Shown here: positions 1 to 7,515 of the stretch, piece after piece
How positions within the stretch are numbered: the first letter of the stretch is position 1
Layout of the letters: every line of letters starts with the position of its first letter
Program-made: the position numbers and the translations under genes
Assembly (NCBI GenBank): GCA_024643705.1
Contig: JAHEML010000004.1
Span: 1 to 19,822 of the forward strand
DNA: 19,822 nucleotides
Reading direction: 5' to 3'
Source: Caldilineaceae bacterium
GTDB taxonomy: Bacteria; Chloroflexota; Anaerolineae; Caldilineales; Caldilineaceae
The notes under the pieces: generated by a model
Told to the model about the DNA's origin: nothing
What the model saw: the letters and a program-made list of their open reading frames with translations, nothing else
The model's database searches: none

Positions 1-979
1 TAGCGTCCAGGTGAGCAAAGGTCGTGGCCGGGGCTGGGTCCGAGTAGTCATCGGCAGGCACATAGACAGCCTGCATGGATGTAATCGAGCCGGTCTTGGT
101 AGAAGTGATGCGCTCCTGTAACTGGCCCATGTCCGTGCCCAGGGTAGGCGCATACCCCACCGCGCTGGGCAGGCGGCCCAACAGAGCAGACACTTCGGAG
201 CCAGCCTGCACAAAGCGGAAGACGTTGTCGATGAAGAGCAGAACGTCGCGGCCTTCGTCCCGGAAGTATTCGGCCATTGTCACACCGGTCAACCCTACGC
301 GCAAACGTGCGCCGGGGGGTTCGTTCATCTGGCCGAAGACCATGACAGTGGACTTCAACACGCCAGAATCGCTCATTTCGTGCCAGAGGTCGTTGCCTTC
401 GCGGCTGCGTTCGCCCACGCCAGCAAAAACAGAGTAACCGCTGTGGAATTCGGCCACATTGTTGATCAGTTCGGTGATGACGACGGTCTTGCCCACACCT
501 GCGCCGCCGAAAATACCCGTCTTGCCACCCTTGGTAAAGGGGGCGATCAGGTCAATCACTTTTACACCGGTCTCGAAAATTTCGGCCTTGGTGCTGCGAT
601 CAGAAAAAGAAGGCGGCTGGCGGTGAATGGGGTAATAATCATCTGCCTCGACAGGTGCGTCACTGTCGATGGCCTTGCCTGTCACATCAAAAATACGCCC
701 CAATGTGGCTGGGCCAACAGGCACGGTAATCGGCGCGCCGTAAGAATAGCATTCAGTGCCTCGGCGCATACCATCAGTGGTGCTCATGGCAACAGCACGC
801 ACCGAGCCGCCACCCAAGTGCTGCTGCACTTCGCAGGTGAGGGTGCTGCCGTCCATATCCACGTAGACAGCGTCGTAGATTTCGGGCAATTTGCCGCTGG
901 GAAAAGCAAAGTCTACCACCGGGCCGACGACGGTACTTACCGTCCCCACAAGTTTGGCGTTGTTTCCATTTTCTGCCAT
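1..979 (-). CDS. atpD: F1 ATP synthase beta subunit, 3' part beyond the window
   Basis: Catalytic beta subunit of the F1 head, which makes ATP from ADP and phosphate on the cytoplasmic face of the membrane. The reverse frame is open from an ATG at 977-979 to the left edge, giving 326 complete residues. Visible: an N-terminal beta-barrel, the P-loop GGAGVGKT at residues 158-165, a GERSREGNDLW segment, and the Walker B-like region LLFIDNVFRF. In that region V replaces the usual T before QAGSEVS, which is probably lineage variation. The ATG is preceded by GGAG about 9 bases upstream. It is the last gene of the operon visible here; atpC would be expected beyond the edge. The C-terminal domain is not visible. 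Identity is certain. Confidence 0.97.
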   Translation of the reverse strand, partial: MAENGNNAKLVGTVSTVVGPVVDFAFPSGKLPEIYDAVYVDMDGSTLTCEVQQHLGGGSVRAVAMSTTDGMRRGTECYSYGAPITVPVGPATLGRIFDVTGKAIDSDAPVEADDYYPIHRQPPSFSDRSTKAEIFETGVKVIDLIAPFTKGGKTGIFGGAGVGKTVVITELINNVAEFHSGYSVFAGVGERSREGNDLWHEMSDSGVLKSTVMVFGQMNEPPGARLRVGLTGVTMAEYFRDEGRDVLLFIDNVFRFVQAGSEVSALLGRLPSAVGYAPTLGTDMGQLQERITSTKTGSITSMQAVYVPADDYSDPAPATTFAHLDA

Positions 980-1018
980 AAGTTTCGCTCCGTATACTCC
1001 GGTAGTCGGTGACTACGT

Positions 1019-1040
1019 GTCAATGCGGTGTCAATGCGGT
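1019..1040. repeat. Two perfect tandem copies of an 11-bp unit between atpG and atpD
   Basis: GTCAATGCGGT occurs at 1019-1029 and again at 1030-1040 with no mismatch. It lies in the short transcribed gap between the atpG stop and the atpD ribosome-binding site. It looks like a small slippage duplication; no function is evident. Confidence 0.85.
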
Positions 1041-1070
1041 TCAGTACGATTTCGGCGGCTCTGTATAACC

Positions 1071-1940
1071 CTACGCTCCAGCCACGCTGCCGCCGATAAT
1101 ATCCATCAGTTCCCGGGTGATGCCTTCTTGGCGGGCCTTGTTGTAACGCAAGGTCAGGTCATCCACCAGCTCGTTGGCTGCTTCGGTCGCGTTACGCATA
1201 GCCACCATGCGGGCCGAGTGCTCACTGGCCGCAGATTCGTAGACTGCCTGCAAGACCTGTACTTCGGTAAAGCCAATGATCACCTGAGAAAGTACTGCCG
1301 CGGGGCTTGGCTCAAAAATATAATCAGGGGCCATGGCTACCGACGGTTCGGCTGGTTCTACCGGCAATAGCTTCTGCACAGCTGGTTGTTGCACCAGGGT
1401 ATTAACAAAGTCGGTATAGATCGCGTATACCTGGTCGAACCTGCCAGTGCGATAATCGTCGATGAGAATGCGGGTGATAGGCGAAATATCGTTGGTGGTG
1501 GGTGTATCGCCCAGCCCCATAAATTCGGCCCGCACCACGGGATCATAACGCATCAGCCAATCCCGGCCTTTGCGTCCGACTGTGATCACTTCTACTTCTT
1601 TGCCTTCGGCCCGCTGCTTGCGCATAAACTGGGCTGTGGTGCGCATGATATTCGCATTGAATCCACCAGCCAGACCGCGATCCGCCGTGACGAGCAGAAC
1701 GCCCACACGTTTGACTTCGGCCCTCTCGTTGATCAATGCGTCCAGATCGCCTTCAGTGGTGTTCAAGCGCGCGATATAGCTTAGAACTTCCTGGGCCTTT
1801 TTGGCATAGGGGCGGGTTGCCAACACCTGGTTCTGCGCCCGGCGCATTTTGGATGCAGCCACCGCCTCCATAGCCTTTGTGACCTGGGAGATGTTCTTGA
1901 CAGAACGTATACGGCGTCTAATTTCTCGTGTACTGGGCAA
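1071..1940 (-). CDS. atpG: F1 ATP synthase gamma subunit
   Basis: Central rotor shaft of F1, coupling c-ring rotation to the catalytic sites. The N-terminal helix is canonical (PSTREIRRRIRSVKNI, then TKAMEAVAASKMRRAQ), the middle has LLVTADRGLAGGFN, and the C-terminal helix has MRNATEAANELVDDLTLRYN followed by RQEGITRELMDIIGG. The start chosen is a TTG at 1938-1940, because GGAGG lies five bases upstream and the protein then begins exactly where the family does. A GTG at 1986-1988 is in frame but would add 16 unrelated residues translated from an intergenic inverted repeat. The product is 289 residues, normal for the family. It sits between atpA and atpD as usual. The 112-base gap to atpA is wide for this operon and is filled by that repeat. 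Confidence 0.96.
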   Translation of the reverse strand: MPSTREIRRRIRSVKNISQVTKAMEAVAASKMRRAQNQVLATRPYAKKAQEVLSYIARLNTTEGDLDALINERAEVKRVGVLLVTADRGLAGGFNANIMRTTAQFMRKQRAEGKEVEVITVGRKGRDWLMRYDPVVRAEFMGLGDTPTTNDISPITRILIDDYRTGRFDQVYAIYTDFVNTLVQQPAVQKLLPVEPAEPSVAMAPDYIFEPSPAAVLSQVIIGFTEVQVLQAVYESAASEHSARMVAMRNATEAANELVDDLTLRYNKARQEGITRELMDIIGGSVAGA

Positions 1941-1975
1941 GAGACCCTCCCTTTGAATAGGGAATAATTCAAACG

Positions 1976-2042
1976 ACCACAAAGGCACTAAGCCACGAAG
2001 ACGTTGTTACAATTCCCCTTTGTGTCTTCATACCTTTGTGGT
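1976..2042. repeat. Imperfect inverted repeat (ACCACAAAGG type) between atpA and atpG
   Basis: ACCACAAAGG at 1976-1985 is the reverse complement of CCTTTGTGGT at 2033-2042, and GAAGAC at 1997-2002 pairs with GTCTTC at 2024-2029. The transcript could fold into an interrupted hairpin inside the operon. The wording resembles the ACCACAAAGGCAC-type intergenic repeats I recall from several bacterial phyla, and it is similar in style to the element at 17609-17663. Confidence 0.75.
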
Positions 2043-2052
2043 TGACTTCTGA

Positions 2053-3579
2053 TTATTCAGCACTCCAACCGTTGTTGAAGTCTGCCAAGGCTAGCCGCAA
2101 CGAATCCACGCTCTCGTCGGGCAGGGTCCCTGTGCGCAAGACATTCTGGCCGATTTCTGGGTGATTGGAATCCATATAGCTGTGCATATCCGATTCCCAC
2201 TTCTTCACCTGGGCCACTGGCACTTTGTCCACAAAACCGTTGGTCACAGCATAGAGGCTGAAGACCTGATGGTCTTGGGACATGGGCCGGTACTGGGGCT
2301 GTTTCAGGATTTCCTGAATCCGCTGCCCACGGCTTAGCTGGCGCTGGGTCGAGGCATCGAGATCGCTGCCGAATTGGGCAAAAGCAGCCAATTCTCGAAA
2401 CTGGCTGAATTCCAGTTTCAGGCGACCGGCAACCCGCTTCATCGCTTTGGTTTGGGCCGAGCTACCTACACGGCTCACCGAAAGGCCCACATTCAACGCA
2501 GGACGAATACCGGCGTAGAAGAGGTCGCTTTCCAGGAAAATCTGGCCGTCGGTGATGGAAATCACGTTGGTGGGAATGTAGGCCGACACATCGCCCGACT
2601 GGGTTTCGATGATGGGCAGAGCGGTCAGGCTACCACCGCCGGATGCCTCGTCCATACGTGCGGCCCGCTCCAGCAAACGGCTGTGGAGATAGAAAACATC
2701 GCCGGGGTAAGCTTCGCGACCAGGCGGGCGGCGCAGGAGCAAGGAAACCTGGCGATAGGCCTGGGCATGTTTGGAAAGGTCGTCAAAGACGATCAGTGCA
2801 TCCCGACCCTGCTCCATAAACTCTTCGCCCATGGAAGTACCGGCGAATGGGGCCAGGAATTGAAGGGCCGCCGGGTCCGACGCCGATGCTGTAACCACAA
2901 TCGTGTGATCCATCGCACCATAGTTATCCAAAATCTGCACCACCTGGGCCACGGTCGATTGCTTTTGACCAATGGCAACATAGATGCAGATCAGGTTCTT
3001 GCCCTTTTGATTGATGATCGTGTCGATGGCGACAGCGGTTTTACCCGTCTGCCGGTCACCAATGATCAACTCGCGCTGGCCTCGACCGATGGGGATCAAC
3101 GCATCAATCGCAGTGACACCCGTCTGTACGGGGGTATTCACCGACTTGCGACTGACTACACCAGGGGCAATGCGCTCCACATTGCGGAATTTATCCGTGT
3201 CGATGGGGCCTTTGCCGTCCAGGGGCTGACCGATAGCGTTGACCACTCGGCCAATCAGTGCGTCGCCTACAGGAACAGAGGCAATGCGCCCTGTGCTGCG
3301 TACCAGGTCGCCTTCTTCGATGGACGTGTACTCGCCCATAATGATAACGCCGACCGTATCCTCGTTGAGGTTCTGCACCATGCCCACAACGCCGGATTTG
3401 GTGAATTCTACCAGTTCCGAAGCCATGACGCCGCGCAAGCCGGAGATAATGGCGATGCCGTCACCGACTTCGACCACCTCGCCCACGTCGACCTGACGAG
3501 GAGCAGCTTGAAAATTGAGAATCTGCTTCTTGAGTAAAGAAGTGAAATCTTGGGTGATATCTTCAGTACGAATCGCCAT
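2053..3579 (-). CDS. atpA: F1 ATP synthase alpha subunit
   Basis: Non-catalytic nucleotide-binding subunit that alternates with beta in the F1 hexamer. The 508 residues match the usual family length. The nucleotide-binding P-loop GDRQTGKT is at residues 174-181, preceded by the alpha signature LIPIGRGQRELIIG. Later landmarks are ASDPAALQFLAP, LLLRRPPGREAYPGDVFYLH and the arginine-containing segment PALNVGLSVSRVGSSAQ. The ATG at 3577-3579 has a purine-rich AGAGGG ribosome-binding site. It follows atpH by 32 bases and precedes atpG. A 387-codon open frame on the opposite strand is only a mirror of its codon bias. Confidence 0.98.
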   Translation of the reverse strand: MAIRTEDITQDFTSLLKKQILNFQAAPRQVDVGEVVEVGDGIAIISGLRGVMASELVEFTKSGVVGMVQNLNEDTVGVIIMGEYTSIEEGDLVRSTGRIASVPVGDALIGRVVNAIGQPLDGKGPIDTDKFRNVERIAPGVVSRKSVNTPVQTGVTAIDALIPIGRGQRELIIGDRQTGKTAVAIDTIINQKGKNLICIYVAIGQKQSTVAQVVQILDNYGAMDHTIVVTASASDPAALQFLAPFAGTSMGEEFMEQGRDALIVFDDLSKHAQAYRQVSLLLRRPPGREAYPGDVFYLHSRLLERAARMDEASGGGSLTALPIIETQSGDVSAYIPTNVISITDGQIFLESDLFYAGIRPALNVGLSVSRVGSSAQTKAMKRVAGRLKLEFSQFRELAAFAQFGSDLDASTQRQLSRGQRIQEILKQPQYRPMSQDHQVFSLYAVTNGFVDKVPVAQVKKWESDMHSYMDSNHPEIGQNVLRTGTLPDESVDSLRLALADFNNGWSAE

Positions 3580-3611
3580 AGGCGTCCCTCTCTTTCAAAG
3601 TCAGGTTGCGA

Positions 3612-4142
3612 CTAGCGCACCGTCGAGGCGATGACCTCGCGCAGGGCAGTCAAGCGGCTGGCTACTGTGTGATCGATCAGGTTGTCGCCTACCCGCACCC
3701 GCAAACCGCCCATTAAGGACGAGTCTACGCGGAAGGTAAACGCAAGCCCATCGCCGTGCTTGGCAGTCAATTGCTGGCGCAATTGGTTTTTTTCCGCCTC
3801 GCTCAATTCCACAGCGCTGACAATTTCGGCTTCTTGGGGGGCTGACTGATCGCTTAGGCTGCTGCGCAAAGATGCGCCGACAGAACCGAGCAGATTCAGG
3901 TCGCCTTCCTGGGCAAGCATATTCAGAAAATTCTGAACCTCGGCAGGAGTTCCCGCCGGAATCAGTTTGCCCAGTTGGGCCAAACGCCCGTCCAACTCTT
4001 TGCTGGAATCGTTCAACGCCGCCAGGGTATTGCCTTGCGCCAGCGCATCCGCGACAGAAGAGAGTGTCCCCTGCCATTGCTCGACGATCGCTTCCAGGAT
4101 GGCCTGTGCATATCGGTCGGCTTTCATGCGCTGTGTACTCAT
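3612..4142 (-). CDS. atpH: F1 ATP synthase delta subunit
   Basis: Peripheral-stalk subunit linking the b dimer to the top of F1. It has the family's 176-residue length, an N-terminal helical domain beginning near ADRYAQAILEAI, and the conserved C-terminal strand region GGLRVRVGDNLIDHTVASRL. The ATG at 4140-4142 overlaps the atpF stop as ATGA, so translation is probably coupled to atpF. An internal Met at residue 6 would trim the tail but lose that overlap, so the first ATG is preferred. Delta is the least conserved subunit; position and C-terminus together make the call secure. Confidence 0.93.
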   Translation of the reverse strand: MSTQRMKADRYAQAILEAIVEQWQGTLSSVADALAQGNTLAALNDSSKELDGRLAQLGKLIPAGTPAEVQNFLNMLAQEGDLNLLGSVGASLRSSLSDQSAPQEAEIVSAVELSEAEKNQLRQQLTAKHGDGLAFTFRVDSSLMGGLRVRVGDNLIDHTVASRLTALREVIASTVR

Positions 4143-4651
4143 TTGCCACTCCCGCTCTGTAGAGCCAGATACTCATTTACAAAGCGTTCCTGCTCGTCCC
4201 GGTTTTGCAGTTCTCGCCCCAGCAGTTGCTCGGTAGCAGTGATAGCCAGATCAGCAACCTGCTTTTTGGCCTCGGCCATCACAGTCTGCACTTGGGCTTC
4301 TGCATCGGCCTGGGCTTTCATGCGAATGTCTGTTGCCTCTGTGTCGGCCCGGGAGCGAATCTCTTGTGCGATCCGTTCGGCATCACGCGCCGATTGGGCA
4401 CGCACTTCTGTTGCTTCGCGTCGTGCTTCTTCCAGAATTTTCGCCCGTTCCTTTTCTGCCTCGGCGGCAGCGTTGGAAGAGCGTTCCACATCCTTCAGGC
4501 TCTGGGCAATGCGTTCTTTGCGCTTTTCCAGCATGTTTAGCACAGGCTGGTAGAGAAAGAGTCGCAGCAGAACCATCAGGATGACGAAGTTGACGATCTG
4601 CGAGAGCAGCAGGGGGCCACTAATGCCAAGTTGTCCTAGTACTTCGCCCAA
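4139..4651 (-). CDS. atpF: F0 ATP synthase b subunit (peripheral stalk)
   Basis: Membrane-anchored stator stalk. One transmembrane helix lies near residues 12-34 (SQIVNFVILMVLLRLFLYQP), followed by LNMLEKRKERIAQSLKD. A long charged coiled coil rich in A, E and R then runs to about residue 155. The product is 170 residues, typical for b. The start is TTG at 4649-4651: AGGAGG stands six bases upstream and no ATG fits. The stop overlaps the atpH start by four bases. A short stem-loop lies in the leader between atpE and this gene. Confidence 0.94.
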   Translation of the reverse strand: MGEVLGQLGISGPLLLSQIVNFVILMVLLRLFLYQPVLNMLEKRKERIAQSLKDVERSSNAAAEAEKERAKILEEARREATEVRAQSARDAERIAQEIRSRADTEATDIRMKAQADAEAQVQTVMAEAKKQVADLAITATEQLLGRELQNRDEQERFVNEYLALQSGSGK

Positions 4652-4673
4652 AATGTACCTCCTGATTCGTTAG

Positions 4674-4691
4674 CGTCGCTTGGTGGCGACG
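4674..4691 (-). other. Small stem-loop between atpE and atpF
   Basis: CGTCGC at 4674-4679 and GCGACG at 4686-4691 form a perfect 6-bp stem with a 6-base loop, within the 66-base gap between the atpE stop and the atpF ribosome-binding site. There is no T-run, so it is unlikely to be an intrinsic terminator. It could be an mRNA processing or stability element; that is inference. Confidence 0.45.
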
Positions 4692-4717
4692 ATCTTCAGC
4701 ACCGATGAACGAAAATC

Positions 4718-4945
4718 TTAGACGAATTTGACCAGCAGCGAAACAACCAGCGCATAGATCGCGATGGCTTCGGCAAACGCAAAGCCGAGAATCATGTTGG
4801 TCTGCACCAGACCAGAAGCTTCCGGGTTGCGACCCATCGCTTCGACTGCTTTCGCACCAATCAGACCCACGCCGATGCCGGGGCCGATAGCACCCAGGCC
4901 GATGGCCAGGGCAGCGCCGATTTCCTTGGCAGCTTGAACATCCAT
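4718..4945 (-). CDS. atpE: F0 ATP synthase c subunit (rotor ring)
   Basis: Proteolipid forming the ion-carrying rotor ring. It is a two-helix hairpin: helix 1 has AIGLGAIGPGIGVGLIGAKA, the polar loop is AMGRNPEA, and helix 2 has NMILGFAFAEAIAIYALVV with the ion-binding Glu in FAEAIAIY. The Na+-ring ligands are absent: V replaces Gln in GVGVG of helix 1, and A and I follow the Glu where Ser and Thr would be. Proton coupling is therefore predicted. The start is ATG at 4943-4945, with GGAG eight bases upstream. A GTG at 4952-4954 is in frame but overlaps that ribosome-binding site and is rejected. The mature protein is 75 residues, the normal size. Confidence 0.96.
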   Translation of the reverse strand: MDVQAAKEIGAALAIGLGAIGPGIGVGLIGAKAVEAMGRNPEASGLVQTNMILGFAFAEAIAIYALVVSLLVKFV

Positions 4946-5046
4946 GTTTTGCACTCCTTGTGTTGAACAGAGATACCGAAGAAAAGAGTTTGGAAATTAG
5001 TGATTGAGGTCGGGAGCAGGCAACCGCCCACTTCCAAATCCCCCTT

Positions 5047-5060
5047 CTCTAATCTCTAAT
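5047..5060. repeat. Heptamer tandem pair spanning the atpB stop
   Basis: CTCTAAT is present twice, at 5047-5053 and 5054-5060 (ATTAGAG on the coding strand), and overlaps the atpB stop codon. The adjoining 110-base atpB-atpE gap also has a 7-bp inverted pair, TTTGGAA at 4989-4995 and TTCCAAA at 5032-5038. It is the shortest member of the heptamer-type repeats seen elsewhere in the window. Confidence 0.65.
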
Positions 5061-6024
5061 GATGATCGTCGTGACCAACCATCGCCGTTGAGAAAAAGAC
5101 TACAGCCAGCATCATAAAGACGAAGGCTTGAATAAAACCGACGAAGAGTTCCAACCCATAGAAAGGCATGGGCAGGAGAAAAGCAACCAGAAACGCCATG
5201 ACTGCCAACAGCACTTCACCTGCAAAGATATTGCCAAAGAGACGAAAGGCGAAGCTGATGATTTTGGCGATTTCGGAAATCAATTCCAGGATGCCCACCA
5301 CGCCAAAGATAGCGCCCATGAACCCCTTACCACCAAAATTGAAGAATTTCTTGAAATATTTGCCGCCCAGAGCGCTAATGCCGTAATACTGGACCATAAT
5401 CATGGTGATCAGCGCCAAGGCAAATGTCACATTCAAATCGGCGCTGGGGGCACGGAGCAGGGGCACAAATTTGGCGTGTCCCTCTTCTTCGGCGGCGAAG
5501 AGCGAAAAGGCTGCTGTCTCATCAGCCGCGGCCACTTTCTCCTCGATGACAAGGCTATGGCCACCCTCTTCTTTCTCTGCCCCATGGTAGATTCCAATGC
5601 TTCCCACACCAGGGATCAGCCCAGAGTAGTTGCTGACGATGACAAAGAAAAAGATCGTCATGGCAATGGGGAAGAAGCGCTTGGCATTCTTGCCAGCCAC
5701 ATTCTCCAGGAGGGTGTACAACGCCTCAATCACCATCTCCATCACATTCGCCAGACCACTGGGTACGCCCTCTTTCAGGCTGGCACGGGTCATCAGAGCC
5801 AGAACAATGAGGATAATATCCACGATCAGGGTTGTTAACAGGGCGTTGGTGAACCATGCCGGTCCATGCTCTAGCAGCGGTTCGGCGGCTAGAGAGACAT
5901 GTGGCGAAGACATCAGGGGTTTCAAGATGATACTCCCCACCAGCAGCACGATCACCCCTAGGGTGATGTTGCGGCGGCGAGGATTTTGCACAAGGTTTGT
6001 GAAGAATCCAACAAGTTTAGTCAC
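5056..6024 (-). CDS. atpB: F0 ATP synthase a subunit
   Basis: Membrane stator subunit carrying the proton half-channels. There are several hydrophobic helices, and the essential arginine is R261 in SFAFRLFGNIFAGE. A glutamine-containing last helix follows (LFVGFIQAFVFMMLAVVFF), then a short HDDHH tail. At 322 residues it is longer than typical a subunits. Much of the excess is an acidic, Ala/Glu-rich soluble loop at about residues 146-190, between the helix ending NYSGLIPG and the one starting near ADLNVTFAL. The start is GTG at 6022-6024 with a GAGGGGGT ribosome-binding site eight bases upstream. It lies first among the core F0 genes, after the atpI-like gene, as expected. Confidence 0.96.
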   Translation of the reverse strand: MTKLVGFFTNLVQNPRRRNITLGVIVLLVGSIILKPLMSSPHVSLAAEPLLEHGPAWFTNALLTTLIVDIILIVLALMTRASLKEGVPSGLANVMEMVIEALYTLLENVAGKNAKRFFPIAMTIFFFVIVSNYSGLIPGVGSIGIYHGAEKEEGGHSLVIEEKVAAADETAAFSLFAAEEEGHAKFVPLLRAPSADLNVTFALALITMIMVQYYGISALGGKYFKKFFNFGGKGFMGAIFGVVGILELISEIAKIISFAFRLFGNIFAGEVLLAVMAFLVAFLLPMPFYGLELFVGFIQAFVFMMLAVVFFSTAMVGHDDHH

Positions 6025-6114
6025 TGGCTATACCCCCTCATCGAGCAAAATTCGGTTCAGTCAGATAGTCGAACAATCTGCCTCATCCAGGTGAAGTTGA
6101 TCCAGCACAAAAGG

Positions 6115-6396
6115 CTATTCGCCTGATCCTACGTTTTCTTCGGGTTCGCTCACGGCTGCTTCGCTGTCTGCTGCATCATGGGGAGCAACCAGTTGAATCA
6201 CTCGTTCCATTTCGGCCAGCACCGACCGGCTGACAACAAAGGCCACAATGGGGATTGAGACAATCCCGGCGATCATGAGCATAGAGATGGACGAGGGAAA
6301 AAGTACATCCACACCCAGCCCGATTAACAACGGAATGGCAACGCTGACGACGAAAATAACTGAAAGCCGCCAGACATTGATACGCTCGGACTGCAC
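6115..6396 (-). CDS. atpI: AtpI/AtpZ-like small membrane protein
   Basis: Probable assembly factor of the c-ring, by position as first gene of the operon and by form; sequence similarity alone is weak. The 93-residue product has a short polar N-terminus, a hydrophobic hairpin (RLSVIFVVSVAIPLLIGLGV, then SISMLMIAGIVSIPIVAFVV) and an acidic Ala/Glu-rich tail. The start is GTG at 6394-6396: AGGAG lies six bases upstream. The frame stays open to 6579, but that extension would run over the promoter at 6491-6519 and is not hydrophobic or conserved-looking. A 90-base gap separates it from atpB. Function in this family is known only for distant homologues. Confidence 0.75.
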   Translation of the reverse strand: MQSERINVWRLSVIFVVSVAIPLLIGLGVDVLFPSSISMLMIAGIVSIPIVAFVVSRSVLAEMERVIQLVAPHDAADSEAAVSEPEENVGSGE

Positions 6397-6490
6397 GAAC
6401 AGCTCCTGATCATCTTTCACAGCAAGCAAGATCGGCCGTCGATTCGTACACTGTCGGCATACAAGCCTGAAATTTCGTAGAAGTGCGAAT

Positions 6491-6519
6491 AGTATACCTT
6501 CTGTCGGGACATTGCGCAA
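6491..6519 (-). promoter_or_regulatory. Predicted promoter of the atp operon
   Basis: On the minus strand TTGCGC (6514-6519) and TATACT (6491-6496) are separated by exactly 17 bases. The -10 matches the consensus at five of six positions, the -35 at three. Transcription would start about 90 bases before the atpI-like GTG. The heptamer GCGCAAA occurs at 6514-6520 and again at 6530-6536, a direct repeat with a 16-base period over and upstream of the -35, which could be a regulator site. Confidence 0.6.
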
Positions 6520-6550
6520 ATTTTCACAGGCGCAAATGAAATAAGGTTTG

Positions 6551-7492
6551 CTACCCAGTTCGGCTCCGTCGCGCCGCACGCCGGGCTTCGCGTTCTGCTC
6601 TCCGATCGGTCGCGCCTCCGCTTTCGGTGCTGCTGCTGTCGGCCTCGCGCATGGCGGATAGGTAGCGCATGGAAGATTCGTCGTTGCCGTTCAGTGTGTC
6701 GGCGGCGTAGATGCTATGGCGAATCTCTTTTTCCAGCGGGTTGGTGATGGCGCACGTCATCCCCGCGGCGATTGCCATGGCGATAAATGTGGCATTGAGC
6801 AGGGCACGGTTGGGCATGCCAAAGCTGATGTTGCTGGCCCCGCACATGGTATTGCAGCCCAATTCTTCCCGGATCATGCGTACAATGGCGAAGAGTGTAC
6901 GCCCAGCGTTGTCCACTGCGCCCACGGGCATGGCCAATGGGTCGATGATCACATCCTCTGGGGGGATGCCGTAGGTGGCGGCTCGATCCACAATCCGTTT
7001 GGCGATGGCAAAGCGCTCTTTGGGATCAAAACTGATGCCGGTTTCGTCGTTGCTAATGGCAATGACCGGCACTTTGTATTCGGCGATGACTGGGAAAATC
7101 GCTTCCATCCGCTCTTCTTCGCCGGTGACACTGTTGACGATGGGCCTGCCTTTGGCCGCTTTCAGCCCGGCGATGAGCGCAGGCACAACGCTGCTGTCGA
7201 TGCAAAGAGGGATGTCCGTCACGGCTTGGACTGTTTCCACCGCCCGCACCATCAGTTCTGGCTCGATCTTTTGGGGGATGGCACTAGGCACGCCCGCGTT
7301 GATGTCGAGAATGTGTGCGCCGGCAGCCACCTGGGCCAATGCATCGGCCACCACCCGGCTAAAGTCGCCAGCCTGCATTTCGGCGGCCAGACGCTTGCGG
7401 CCAGTCGGGTTGATGCGTTCGCCAATAATCACAAAGGGACGATCTGGCCCGATAACAACAGTTTGGGTGGGCGATTTGACAACAGTTTCCAC
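6551..7492 (-). CDS. Methyltetrahydrofolate:corrinoid methyltransferase (pterin-binding family)
   Basis: Predicted to move a methyl group between methyltetrahydrofolate and a corrinoid cofactor, in the cytoplasm. A pterin-binding TIM barrel covers about residues 20-275: GERINPTGRKR (24-34), ILDINAG (61-67), CIDSS (97-101), VNSVTGE (119-125), SNDETGI (147-153), DPLAMPVG (184-191) and GASNISFGMPNR (218-229). These fit the AcsE/MetH-type methyltransferases rather than dihydropteroate synthase. The tail, about 286-313, is odd: a Ser-rich stretch, then a strongly Arg-rich end. The start is GTG at 7490-7492 with GAGGA upstream. No corrinoid protein or acetyl-CoA-pathway gene is adjacent, so its partner is unknown. 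It ends only about 30 bases before the atp promoter. Confidence 0.85.
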   Translation of the reverse strand: METVVKSPTQTVVIGPDRPFVIIGERINPTGRKRLAAEMQAGDFSRVVADALAQVAAGAHILDINAGVPSAIPQKIEPELMVRAVETVQAVTDIPLCIDSSVVPALIAGLKAAKGRPIVNSVTGEEERMEAIFPVIAEYKVPVIAISNDETGISFDPKERFAIAKRIVDRAATYGIPPEDVIIDPLAMPVGAVDNAGRTLFAIVRMIREELGCNTMCGASNISFGMPNRALLNATFIAMAIAAGMTCAITNPLEKEIRHSIYAADTLNGNDESSMRYLSAMREADSSSTESGGATDRRAEREARRAARRSRTG

Positions 7493-7515
7493 TGGGTGTC
7501 CTCGTATCTATAATT

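Noticed and set aside
2374..3537. A 387-codon open frame antisense to atpA
   Set aside because: It mirrors the codon bias of a certain gene and shows no domain or start signal.
6397..6579. Upstream extension of the atpI-like frame
   Set aside because: It would translate the predicted promoter and overlap the methyltransferase end; the GTG at 6396 has a better ribosome-binding site.
6551..7492. Dihydropteroate synthase (folP) as identity
   Set aside because: The motifs GERINPTGRKR and GASNISFGMPNR fit methyltetrahydrofolate methyltransferases better, and no folate genes adjoin.
6716..7513. A 265-codon open frame antisense to the methyltransferase
   Set aside because: Low-quality His/Gly-rich translation without recognisable motifs, opposite a clear enzyme gene.
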